From NCBI GenBank assembly GCA_031257455.1, contig JAIROQ010000171.1:1-6138 (forward strand): a stretch of DNA of 6,138 nt, read 5' to 3'. This document shows, one piece after another, positions 1-5,727 of the stretch. Made by a program: the position numbers and the translations under genes. The DNA is from Prevotellaceae bacterium (GTDB taxonomy: Bacteria > Bacteroidota > Bacteroidia > Bacteroidales > UBA932). How positions within the stretch are numbered: position 1 is the stretch's first letter; each line of letters opens with the position of its first letter. The notes under the pieces were generated by a model, which searched no databases, was not told the DNA's origin, and saw only the letters and a list, made by a program, of their open reading frames with translations.

Positions 1-362
1 GAGTCCAGCAGGCTCACCCAACCGTATGTTTGCGAAATATTCAATGCCGAAAAAGCAGCCAGTTTAATACAATGTTTCGCTAACAGCATAAAAAGAATGG
101 CAACCGACAAAGTCAAGCCGTAAAGCGCATATTTTTTCTTCAGCAAGAAGCGCGGAACCAGCACATAAATATTGAAATAGATGACCACAAGGTATGCCAG
201 CCACAGATATATCTTGTAAGCCCAAATGTCCGGGTATGCTTGAAAATTAAGATATGTCTGGTGCGAAGCAATTAACGCTAAAGACAGGATAAGCAGGAGA
301 TGCCTCCGGATCCGAAACCGGGGGCTGGTGAAAAAATCGTATATCAATGAATCGTTTGCCAT
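1..362 (-). CDS. LytS/YehU-type sensor histidine kinase, N-terminal membrane part (cut by window edge)
   Basis: Reading the minus strand from the ATG at 362 gives 120 codons with no stop, open at the left edge. The protein starts MANDSLIYDFF. It has three hydrophobic stretches, at about residues 20-34, 51-70 and 79-101. Between the second and third lies FNIYVLVPRFLLKKKY (63-78), a pattern I associate with the membrane region of Bacteroidetes sensor kinases of the His_kinase (PF06580) type, which usually act with LytTR response regulators. The catalytic part (phospho-acceptor His, ATPase domain) lies outside the window, so kinase function is inferred from the membrane region alone. The start is supported by an AGGA about 8 nt upstream and by a -7 promoter box 24 nt upstream. 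The gene lies 77 nt downstream of the CPBP protease on the same strand, but the promoter suggests independent transcription. Confidence 0.72.
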   Translation of the reverse strand, partial: MANDSLIYDFFTSPRFRIRRHLLLILSLALIASHQTYLNFQAYPDIWAYKIYLWLAYLVVIYFNIYVLVPRFLLKKKYALYGLTLSVAILFMLLAKHCIKLAAFSALNISQTYGWVSLLD

Positions 363-386
363 AATCTGTATCCTGTTTTTTTCGGG

Positions 387-421
387 GCAAAGGTACCGTT
401 TTTATCTGACTGACGTAAAAA
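387..421 (-). promoter_or_regulatory. Bacteroidetes-type promoter for the sensor kinase
   Basis: On the minus strand TACCTTTGC (395-387) matches the -7 consensus TAnnTTTG exactly. A TTTTT run (421-417) sits 21 nt upstream, at the place of the -33 TTTG element. Transcription would begin near 380, giving a leader of about 18 nt before the ATG at 362. The prediction rests on consensus matching only. Confidence 0.5.
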
Positions 422-439
422 CTCCGTAAAAAAGCCGAT

Positions 440-1288
440 TTATAGCTCATATTCCCGCTTGAAAAACAGCTTTTTATCCCTGACGACGACGTATGCAGCC
501 AATATCAGCAACAGTACGGTTTGAATGACTTTACTGTCGGGGTGGGTGGCGAATATCTCGTTAAAGAATCCGGCCGTGATATGGAACACAATGGCAACGG
601 GGATATTCCGCCCGGTTTTGTAGTAAAGCCAGTTCATCAGTATGACGTATGGGAGGATACTGACAAGGAAGTTTACACTGTGTATCCATCCGGTTTCCAG
701 CAGGTTGCTTTGATAGTAATCCCTGATAGCCGAGAGCGGCAAATGCCAGATCCCCCAGAACAATCCGAAAATCAGGGATGTGTTGAACAGATTGAATTTT
801 CGGCGCAAACAGTCCGTGCCGTAGGAGCGCCAGGCCAGTTCTTCAATGACTGGAGCCATAACGAGCAGGAACGACACGGGAAAAATACCCGACGAGAAGG
901 TATACTCGCCTGTAATCACAAACTGCAACGGACTGTATCCGAACAGCAGCGAAACAGCTTGCGCCGACAGTATGCTTGTCGGCATAATCAGGCAGGCAAG
1001 CAGAACATAGCGAAGTTTCATCTCCCTGAAATTGAAAAAACGTCCGGCAACGTCTTTCCGCAACGCTGCGTTTTTGGAAATCAGCACATACGCCACCGCC
1101 ACCGGCGACAGCAATCCGGCAAACGCCATAACACTGGCTATATTCAAATATTTTCCCTGATAAGGCGTAATATGACTCACATATCCCGCCCCAAACCAAA
1201 ACAGCCACGGTATAAGAACCGACAGTCCATAAAACAGCGCCGTATGCCGGTAGCCGCCGATAATGGAATTTATTTTTACGATGCTCAT
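440..1288 (-). CDS. CPBP family intramembrane metalloprotease (CAAX protease/bacteriocin-processing type)
   Basis: This is a 282-residue, strongly hydrophobic protein with several membrane spans. It carries the motifs of the CPBP (Abi, PF02517) family in order: EELAWR (E149, E150, R154), FWGIWHLP (F177 to H182) and NIPVAIVFH (H236), with N243 seven residues later. These Glu and His residues form the metal site inside the membrane in this family. Members process prenylated or peptide substrates, or give bacteriocin self-immunity; the substrate here cannot be told. The frame stays open upstream to 1378 and offers earlier ATGs at 1378 and 1327. I chose the ATG at 1288 because a -7 box at 1321-1313 would start the transcript downstream of those earlier ATGs, and because the predicted protein begins normally just before the first membrane span. 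No strong Shine-Dalgarno is seen. The stop is the TAA at 442-440. Confidence 0.88.
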   Translation of the reverse strand: MSIVKINSIIGGYRHTALFYGLSVLIPWLFWFGAGYVSHITPYQGKYLNIASVMAFAGLLSPVAVAYVLISKNAALRKDVAGRFFNFREMKLRYVLLACLIMPTSILSAQAVSLLFGYSPLQFVITGEYTFSSGIFPVSFLLVMAPVIEELAWRSYGTDCLRRKFNLFNTSLIFGLFWGIWHLPLSAIRDYYQSNLLETGWIHSVNFLVSILPYVILMNWLYYKTGRNIPVAIVFHITAGFFNEIFATHPDSKVIQTVLLLILAAYVVVRDKKLFFKREYEL

Positions 1289-1312
1289 GTCGTTTAAATT
1301 ATATATTCGAAG

Positions 1313-1346
1313 GCAAAAGTAATTCATCGGAGGAAGCGATTTGAAA
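1313..1346 (-). promoter_or_regulatory. Bacteroidetes-type promoter for the CPBP protease
   Basis: TACTTTTGC (1321-1313 on the minus strand) fits the -7 consensus TAnnTTTG. TTTC (1346-1343), one base off the -33 TTTG, lies 21 nt upstream. The distance from the box to the ATG at 1288 is 24 nt, the same as for the neighbouring sensor kinase. This argues for 1288 over the upstream start codons. Confidence 0.48.
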
Positions 1347-1400
1347 ATATGAGACGGAATGGCTTGTTTTAGCGACAAAACACCGTTTTTCGCAGTAAAA

Positions 1401-1737
1401 TTAGAAATTCCTCTGATAAGTCACCTTCAAAATCCACGAATGAAGAACCGTATTTTCACTCAATTTCCAGTTTGATTTTTTCAGTCTGCCGGAAAAGAGG
1501 GGGAACACCTTTACCCAAAATGACCGGGAAGTAACAAAGTAGAAGTTCGTCTATCAAATCGCAGTTCAACAAAAACGTTATCGTTTGCCCGCCGCCGACC
1601 AGCCAAATATCCTTGCCTGCCTGTTCTTTCAACTGGCGGACGGTTCCGGGTATGTTTTCCGTAAGAAAGACTATATTTTCTTTCAATGGCAGATTGTTTT
1701 TATGGCGGGACAACACAACGTACACCTTGCACTCCTG
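1401..1737 (-). pseudogene. RibD/dihydrofolate reductase-like protein, 5'-truncated and frameshifted
   Basis: The minus-strand frame from 1737 to 1456 encodes the C-terminal half of a DHFR-fold reductase of the RibD C-terminal type (YwjB/YyaP-like). It shows KVYVVLSRH, then WLVGGGQTITFLLN with the glycine triplet of the NADPH site, LIDELLLCYFPVILGKGVPPLF and EKIKLEIE. Family members are about 170-190 residues; here the first 80 or so, with the usual MRK-x-SLDGY start and substrate site, are absent. An in-frame TAA lies four codons before the recognisable homology, at 1740-1738. A TGA at 1458-1456 ends the frame early, but the next frame continues with ENTVLHSWILKVTYQRNF and a stop at 1403-1401, which reads like the normal family C-terminus. 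Removing one T (complement of 1458) restores one frame. A GTG at 1725 with AGGAG before it could start translation, but a half-domain is unlikely to work. Confidence 0.75.
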
Positions 1738-1740
1738 TTA

Positions 1741-1981
1741 AAATATTAATTTTCAGTGAATTATTTTTTCTTGTTTTTTTGAAAAATAGTCCGTAAATTT
1801 GCACCCGGGTTTTTGCAGACAAAGGGTAGTCAGAAGCGGCCAAACAGGTATTCAAAATCCGCTCTAAATCGTACCCTATAAAGCAAAAATAACTCCTTAT
1901 CTTGCTGTTTTACAAGTAATTCCAGAAATTAGAATAAGTCCCATTTAAAGGTATTTTTCTAAAGAACCCTGGCAGGATTAT
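1741..1981. other. Non-coding stretch between two truncated genes
   Basis: About 240 bases lie between the broken 5' ends of the reductase and transporter remnants. Frames on both strands are short, and I recognise no protein in them. The left part is AT-rich with T runs and contains a candidate plus-strand promoter. The right part has a weak nested dyad: GGGTA at 1825-1829 with TACCC at 1871-1875, enclosing GCGG and CCGC. I see no insertion-sequence ends or known RNA in it. Confidence 0.5.
1770..1802 (+). promoter_or_regulatory. Candidate Bacteroidetes-type promoter facing the transporter remnant
   Basis: TAAATTTGC (1794-1802) is an exact TAnnTTTG -7 element. CTTG (1770-1773) lies 20 nt upstream as an imperfect -33 element; a better TTTG at 1778-1781 is too close, at 12 nt. 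Transcription would start near 1809 and run toward the transporter fragment and possibly the SDR gene. No intact start codon or gene follows closely, so this may be the orphaned promoter of a deleted gene. Confidence 0.4.
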
Positions 1982-2344
1982 TTGTTTAGTTACACTGAGG
2001 CAAAGGTTTTTCAGGGTTGGAGCGGAGTTTTTGTCAAGGGGATCGCTGCAAACTGGTTGGTCTGTTTGGGAATGTTTATGGGATATGCCGCAAAAGACGT
2101 TATTGGAAAATGTATAGGTATCTGGATTCCGGTTATGATTTTTGTTACATTCGGCTATGAGCATTCTATCGCAAATATGTTTTTTATTCCTGCGGCTATA
2201 TATTCCGGCGCCGATATTACCTGGGGCGATTTTATTTTGAAAAATCTGATTCCTGCTACTTTGGGTAACTTTATCGGAGGAGCTGTTTTTGTCGGTTGTA
2301 TTTATTGGTACTTTCATTTATACAAAAAGGGGAGTTCTTCTTGA
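1982..2344 (+). pseudogene. Formate/nitrite transporter (FNT family), C-terminal half only
   Basis: The frame encodes about 120 residues that match the second half of FNT channel proteins (FocA/NirC family, PF01226). Visible motifs are ANWLVCLGMFMGYAAKDV, GKCIGIWIPVMIFV, GYEHSIANMFFIPAAI, WGDFILKNLIPATLGNFIGG and a final membrane span, followed by a basic tail (YKKGSSS) and TGA. Family members are about 260-280 residues with six membrane helices in two similar halves; here only about the last three helices remain. The frame upstream is closed by a TAA at 1946-1948, and the residues between there and about 1985 do not resemble the family. No good start codon or ribosome site stands before the homology; TTG at 1982 is only nominal. 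Five such subunits normally form a pentamer that moves formate, nitrite or hydrosulfide. This half would lack part of the pore, so I call it a remnant. Confidence 0.8.
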
Positions 2345-2359
2345 ATTATTTATGAATAT

Positions 2360-2410
2360 TGTGAGTTCTATGTTTCCATAGTGTTAAAAAATAAATAATG
2401 TACACATGAA
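2360..2410 (+). repeat. 51-nt leader repeat, copy 1
   Basis: This segment is repeated 94 nt downstream at 2454-2504 with a single difference (T at 2395 against C at 2489). It begins TGTGAGTT and contains a perfect 5-bp dyad, CTATG-TTTC-CATAG (2368-2381). An A-rich stretch follows, and it ends in GTACACATGAA. The ATG at 2406 opens a 13-codon frame that ends at 2447. The bases just upstream of the two copies (TTATGAA) also match, so the duplicated segment may have been slightly longer. Confidence 0.9.
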
Positions 2411-2447
2411 ACGAACATGCAAAACGGCTTGCGCCAAAGAGTTATGA
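2406..2447 (+). other. 13-codon reading frame after leader copy 1 (leader peptide or gene scar)
   Basis: The ATG sits at the same position in leader copy 1 as the SDR start codon does in copy 2. The frame reads MKRTCKTACAKEL and stops at TGA. It could be a short upstream peptide or the scar of a gene deleted between the two leaders. Nothing in the sequence shows that it is translated. Confidence 0.2.
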
Positions 2448-2453
2448 ACATGC

Positions 2454-2504
2454 TGTGAGTTCTATGTTTCCATAGTGTTAAAAAATAAACAATGTACACA
2501 TGAA
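2454..2504 (+). repeat. 51-nt leader repeat, copy 2 (immediate 5' leader of the SDR gene)
   Basis: This is the second copy of the segment at 2360-2410, with the same CTATG-TTTC-CATAG dyad (2462-2475). It overlaps the first codons of the SDR gene: its terminal ATGAA is the start codon plus the next two bases. TATGTTTCC (2463-2471) resembles the -7 element (TAnnTTTG with a final C) and lies 28 nt before the ATG, close to the 24 nt seen at the other two promoters here, but no -33 element is clear. The dyad may therefore be a promoter or operator, or an RNA hairpin in the leader. Confidence 0.88.
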
Positions 2505-3315
2505 TGAATTATTTAGTATTAAGGATCAGGTTATAATTGTAACCGGCGGTTATGGAGTTTTAGGTTCGAATGTAGCAAAGTATCTGGCGTCGCAGGGAGC
2601 CGTAAGCGTTATTATCGGTCGGACGGAAGAAAAAGGCAGCGCCATAGCGGAGGAAATTAAGGCTGGCGGCGGAAAGGCTGTTTTTCTTCGATCAGATGTA
2701 TTGAATGTGGAATCATTGCACGAATGTAAGGATGAGATAATCAGACTTTTCGGTCGGATGGACGCCCTGGTCAACGTTGCCGGCGGCAATATGCCGGGAG
2801 CGACCCTTACGCCGGATCAGACAGTTTTTGACATGAAGCTGGAGGATTGGGACAAGGTGGTCGATCTGAATCTGAACGGAACCGTATATCCTTCGCTTAT
2901 ATTTGGTCAAGCGATGTCGAAACAAGTAAAAGCAAGTATCGTGAATATAACTTCTATGGCGGCATATTCTTCAATTACGCGGGTATTGGGTTATTCTGTC
3001 GCAAAGTCGGGAGTTTCTAATTTTACGCAATGGATGGCGATGGAAATGGCGATAAAATTTGGCGACGGTATTCGGGTAAACGCCATTGCGCCCGGATTTT
3101 TTATCGGCGATCAAAATAGAGCCGTACTTATGAATCCTGATGGTTCATTGACGGACAGAAGTAAGAAAGTCATAGCAAAAACGCCAATGGGCCGCTTTGG
3201 AGACGTCACGGAGTTGAACGGCGCCGTCCAGTTTTTATGTAGCGATGCGGCTAGTTTTATAACCGGGGTTGTATTGCCTGTTGATGGCGGTTTTTTATCT
3301 TTCAGCGGCGTTTAA
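2500..3315 (+). CDS. SDR family oxidoreductase, probably D-mannonate oxidoreductase/fructuronate reductase type
   Basis: This 271-residue protein is a full-length classical short-chain dehydrogenase/reductase. It shows the NAD(P)-binding motif TGGYGVLG (15-22), D66 after the third strand, NVAGG (92-96, the usual NNAG), the active-site N124, S152, and YSVAK with Y165 and K169, then the PG of IAPGFF. The middle NMPGATLTPD and the C-terminal LPVDGGFLSFSGV resemble the SDR subfamily to which Bacillus YjmF (UxuB) belongs. That subfamily interconverts D-mannonate and D-fructuronate in hexuronate breakdown; related members act on other sugar acids, so the substrate is inferred. No other hexuronate gene (uxuA, uxaC, kdgK) is in the window. 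The start at 2500 fits the family N-terminus, and the duplicated leader lies directly before it. A strong hairpin begins 3 nt after the stop, so the gene is probably transcribed alone. Confidence 0.88.
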   Translation: MNELFSIKDQVIIVTGGYGVLGSNVAKYLASQGAVSVIIGRTEEKGSAIAEEIKAGGGKAVFLRSDVLNVESLHECKDEIIRLFGRMDALVNVAGGNMPGATLTPDQTVFDMKLEDWDKVVDLNLNGTVYPSLIFGQAMSKQVKASIVNITSMAAYSSITRVLGYSVAKSGVSNFTQWMAMEMAIKFGDGIRVNAIAPGFFIGDQNRAVLMNPDGSLTDRSKKVIAKTPMGRFGDVTELNGAVQFLCSDAASFITGVVLPVDGGFLSFSGV

Positions 3316-3318
3316 GAA

Positions 3319-3377
3319 ATGTATTGTTGGGAGAAAAATACTCCCAACAATACATAAGTTATACAACATATTTTTTT
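3319..3377 (+). terminator. Strong hairpin terminator after the SDR gene
   Basis: ATGTATTGTTGGGAG (3319-3333) pairs perfectly with CTCCCAACAATACAT (3341-3355) across a 7-nt A-rich loop, giving a 15-bp stem that starts 3 nt after the TAA. A run of seven T follows only at 3371-3377, about 15 nt beyond the stem. The hairpin may therefore terminate weakly by itself and also protect the mRNA 3' end. The stem is symmetric and could act on either strand. Confidence 0.8.
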
Positions 3378-3621
3378 ATACATAGATTCGGAACTCCAAT
3401 ACTAACGACTTTTTCGGACTGTTTTTTTTCGGCGGTTTTTCCCTGATTTTTTTTCTTGAACCTTGCTTGATAGCTATTGATAAGGAGCGACTAATTATTT
3501 AAAATTCAAGCATTATGAAATATTTGGTAGAGATTTTAGCTGTGGCGCACATCCGGAAGTGGCGCGGCGCTATTAGGGAGAAGTTTGAAAACATGTGTAA
3601 ATTGAAAATTTTCATGTAAAT
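3378..3621. other. T-rich, gene-poor spacer with one short open frame
   Basis: Four T runs (5, 8, 5 and 8 bases, at 3410-3414, 3422-3429, 3436-3440 and 3447-3454) are spaced 11 to 14 bp apart, two of them followed by CGG. Downstream an ATG at 3515 opens a 34-codon frame (MKYLVEILAVAHIRKWRG..., stop at 3617-3619). It has no ribosome site close by, and I recognise no family. TGAAAATTTTCA (3603-3614) is a perfect 12-bp palindrome. No convincing gene is present. Confidence 0.5.
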
Positions 3622-3625
3622 TTGT
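3594..3625 (+). promoter_or_regulatory. Possible promoter upstream of the winged-helix remnant and nucleotidase
   Basis: TAAATTTGT (3617-3625) matches TAnnTTTG exactly, but the -33 position has only TGTG (3594-3597), 19 nt upstream. If used, it would transcribe the helix-turn-helix remnant and give the nucleotidase a leader of roughly 240 nt. I saw no better promoter nearer the nucleotidase start. Confidence 0.3.
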
Positions 3626-3837
3626 CCGAAATTTGCGACCACATGTCCGCTACGGAGAAAATAAAAGCCCTCATAGCCAAAGGCGAAAGAACGCTTAACG
3701 TGACCAAACGAACGGTGGAAGTGATAATCTCTAATTTAGTTGATAAGAAAATAATTGAACGACAGGGATCTAAAAAAGTAGGGGAGTGGATTATTTTAGA
3801 CCCTTATGAAAATGACGCTTTAAATGGCGCTTTATGA
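3622..3837 (+). pseudogene. Winged-helix C-terminal domain remnant (AlbA_2/divergent AAA or Fic-type regulator)
   Basis: The frame encodes about 71 residues with no good start; TTG at 3622 is nominal and an ATG lies at 3643. The part EKIKALIAKGERTLNVTKRT followed by VEVIISNLVDKKIIERQGS and KKVGEWIIL resembles the winged helix-turn-helix that closes many Bacteroidetes ATP-binding proteins of the AlbA_2 group and Fic-family proteins. Their usual pattern is IT-x-E-x-LA-x-x-LG-x-S-x-RT-V-x-x-x-I-x-x-L, then GLIERVGS-x-K-x-GYW. Compared with that pattern the first helix of the turn seems shortened between GER and NVTKRT. The ATPase/AlbA or Fic catalytic part is missing upstream. The likeliest reading is the tail of a lost gene. 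A small free-standing DNA-binding protein is possible but less likely, because no ribosome site or normal start is seen. It ends 32 nt before the nucleotidase. Confidence 0.5.
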
Positions 3838-3869
3838 CACTTTTAATGTCGGTTTAAAATTCAGACGAA

Positions 3870-5702
3870 ATGAAAATAAAACCCTTTATGTTTTGCGTAT
3901 GGCTGTTGGCTCTGTGTCTGCCGGCACAAGCGGCCGACACCCTGACCATTCTGTTTACCCACGACCTGCACTCGTACTTCACCGGGATACATGAAATTGA
4001 CAACAACCGCCTGCGGCGCGCCGGAGGCTACGCGCGGCTCTATACCGCCATCGAACAAATACGGCAACAGAACCCCGGCGCAACCCTGTTGGTCGATGGT
4101 GGGGACGTGGCCATGGGCGCTTTCTTTCACACGCTCTTCACCACCCACTTCGCCGAACTGCAACTGATGAACCGCATGGGCTACGACGCCGTTACCATCG
4201 GAAACCACGACTTTGACTTTGGGGTTGACGCCCTACAAACAGCGCTTCAGGTCTATTTCTCGGACGCCTCGCACACCTGCGCCGTAGTGGCATCAAACCT
4301 CAAAGGCCTTGCGGGAACGGATGAATACATCGTGCTTACCAAAGCGGGCTACCGCATCGGCATTTTCGGACTGTTGGGCACGGAGGCGCGCAGCCAAAGC
4401 CTGATCGACAAAGACCTGCCTTACGAGAACTACATCACAGCGGCCGCACGTATGGTGGAGCAGTTGCGCGATACAGAAAAAGTGGATGTGGTGATGTGCC
4501 TTTCCCATTCGGGGACAAAGGAAAACGTAAAACATTCGGAAGACGTGCAACTGGCGCGCCATGTGCCCGGCATTGATGTGATTATTAGCGGCCACACGCA
4601 CAGTTTATTGCGACAACCGCTCGTGGAAGGGCATACCGTTATCGGCTCGGCGGAAGCCTACGGCAAATATCTGGGCTGCATAAAATTGGCGATGACGAAT
4701 GGAAAGCCGCAAATGGCTTCTTATGACGTGATAAAAATAGACAGCGCCATGGCCGAAAATAGCGCGATTAAATTGGCTGTTGGCGACTATAAAAAACTCG
4801 TGGAGGCACATTACCTGAACGCGGAAAATACAGGCTTTGATGAGCCCCTGGCGGAAGTTATGAACAGCATTTGGGCCTCGTCCGACAATATTGCATTGGA
4901 ACACCTGATTGCCGACGCTTTTATGGATGCCGCACAAAAAGCTGAAAATAAGCGCCCCGATATAGTCGTAGCGCCGTCAGGCTCCATCCGGACAAGTTTA
5001 TATAAGGGTACCGTTACCGCTGAAGAACTTTTCAAGATCCTGCCGTTAGGCGTGGGGGAAGATAAAAAGCCGACGTTTCCACTCATAAAGGTCTATTTTT
5101 ACGGCCGGGAGCTGCGCGACTTATGCGAAGTGGATGCCAGCCTGTCGGGGATGGCGCCCGATGCGCGACTGTTCTTCGCCGGACTCCGGTACACGTACTA
5201 CTCCGGTAGCCTGTTTTGTAACAAGGTGAAAAGGGTAGAGATACAAGACAGCGCCGGAGCCTATATCGTTCCTGATAACGACAAGTTATACAGTGTGGTA
5301 GTCGGTTTATATACCGCCAAAATGATGGGTATTGTGAAAGAGAAAACCTTTGGGATTTTGTCGTTATCGCCTAAAAATGCTGCCGGACAGCCCATTACAG
5401 ACTGGAACGCGGCCATCATACACGACCGTGAAGGGCGCGAGATTAAAGAATGGGTGGCGCTAAAAAACTATCTGCAATTGGGCAGGAAAGAGGGCTGTGA
5501 AATCCCATTATTTGATTATAAAGTACAGGTGGGAGAGCGAAAAATCAAGCAAACCGGATTTTCTTTATTTGAAGAAATTAAATATCTGAATACATTTGCA
5601 TTATGCTGCTACATAACAATATTATTACTCTTGATAACCTTATTGTTATTTCTATACAAAATACTAAGAAAATTAATACGTTATATACGCTCGAAAGGTT
5701 AA
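3870..5702 (+). CDS. 5'-nucleotidase/UDP-sugar hydrolase-type metallophosphatase with C-terminal membrane anchor
   Basis: This 610-residue protein starts with a signal peptide (MKIKPFMFCVWLLALCLPAQA, cleavage likely after residue 21). The calcineurin-like metallophosphatase domain follows, with its full metal set: FTHDLHSYF (D32, H34), DGGDVAMG (D79), GNHDFDFG (N112, H113), LSHSG (H213) and SGHTHS (H242, H244). The C-terminal 5'-nucleotidase domain (PF02872) covers about residues 325-550; its usual N-x-GGIR substrate loop appears as PSGSIR (369-374), and LFKILPLGVGEDKK follows. A single hydrophobic span (about 576-596) and a basic tail (KILRKLIRYIRSKG) anchor it, leaving the enzyme domains outside the cytoplasmic membrane. 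Such enzymes release phosphate and nucleosides from nucleotides or cleave UDP-sugars; the exact substrate is unknown. The soluble UshA/YfkN types lack this anchor. The start is fixed by the signal peptide, though no strong ribosome site is present. Base composition drops from GC-rich at the 5' end to very AT-rich at the anchor. Confidence 0.9.
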   Translation: MKIKPFMFCVWLLALCLPAQAADTLTILFTHDLHSYFTGIHEIDNNRLRRAGGYARLYTAIEQIRQQNPGATLLVDGGDVAMGAFFHTLFTTHFAELQLMNRMGYDAVTIGNHDFDFGVDALQTALQVYFSDASHTCAVVASNLKGLAGTDEYIVLTKAGYRIGIFGLLGTEARSQSLIDKDLPYENYITAAARMVEQLRDTEKVDVVMCLSHSGTKENVKHSEDVQLARHVPGIDVIISGHTHSLLRQPLVEGHTVIGSAEAYGKYLGCIKLAMTNGKPQMASYDVIKIDSAMAENSAIKLAVGDYKKLVEAHYLNAENTGFDEPLAEVMNSIWASSDNIALEHLIADAFMDAAQKAENKRPDIVVAPSGSIRTSLYKGTVTAEELFKILPLGVGEDKKPTFPLIKVYFYGRELRDLCEVDASLSGMAPDARLFFAGLRYTYYSGSLFCNKVKRVEIQDSAGAYIVPDNDKLYSVVVGLYTAKMMGIVKEKTFGILSLSPKNAAGQPITDWNAAIIHDREGREIKEWVALKNYLQLGRKEGCEIPLFDYKVQVGERKIKQTGFSLFEEIKYLNTFALCCYITILLLLITLLLFLYKILRKLIRYIRSKG

Positions 5703-5711
5703 TCTTTCAGG

Positions 5712-5727
5712 ATCGTTTAAGAACGAT
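5712..5727 (+). terminator. Short hairpin after the nucleotidase (weak terminator candidate)
   Basis: ATCGTT (5712-5717) pairs with AACGAT (5722-5727) over a 4-base loop, 9 nt after the nucleotidase stop. The stem is short and no T run follows, so it is at best a weak terminator. Confidence 0.25.

Noticed and set aside
247..450. Minus-strand frame of 67 codons between protease and kinase
   Set aside because: It overlaps the kinase N-terminus in another frame and the end of the protease gene; the kinase frame has the recognisable membrane pattern.
843..1208. Minus-strand frame of 121 codons
   Set aside because: It sits inside the protease gene in another frame, and its Cys-rich, low-order translation matches nothing.
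521..1297. Long plus-strand open frame of 258 codons
   Set aside because: It lies antisense to the CPBP protease, whose motifs are clear. Its translation is rich in Gln, Arg and His with no domain resemblance, as expected of a shadow frame.
1289..1378. N-terminal extension of the CPBP protease
   Set aside because: The promoter box at 1313-1321 would start the transcript downstream of both earlier ATGs, and the extra residues do not look like a family N-terminus.
1825..1875. Structured RNA or riboswitch after the promoter at 1770-1802
   Set aside because: The nested GGGTA/TACCC and GCGG/CCGC pairs are too short, and I recognise no known RNA core.
1910..2317. Minus-strand frame of 135 codons
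   Set aside because: It is antisense to the transporter fragment, which carries clear FNT motifs on the plus strand.
2368..2381. CTATG-TTTC-CATAG as an intrinsic terminator after the transporter remnant
   Set aside because: The stem is only 5 bp and AT-rich, the following run is A and not T on the plus strand, and the same element recurs directly before the SDR start, which fits a leader better.
2360..2504. CRISPR array
   Set aside because: There are only two copies, of 51 nt, running into a start codon, with a single 43-nt interval and no cas genes.
4811..5086. Minus-strand frames inside the nucleotidase gene
   Set aside because: These and similar frames at 3861-4208, 4293-4601 and 4605-4937 are antisense shadows of a gene with complete catalytic motifs.
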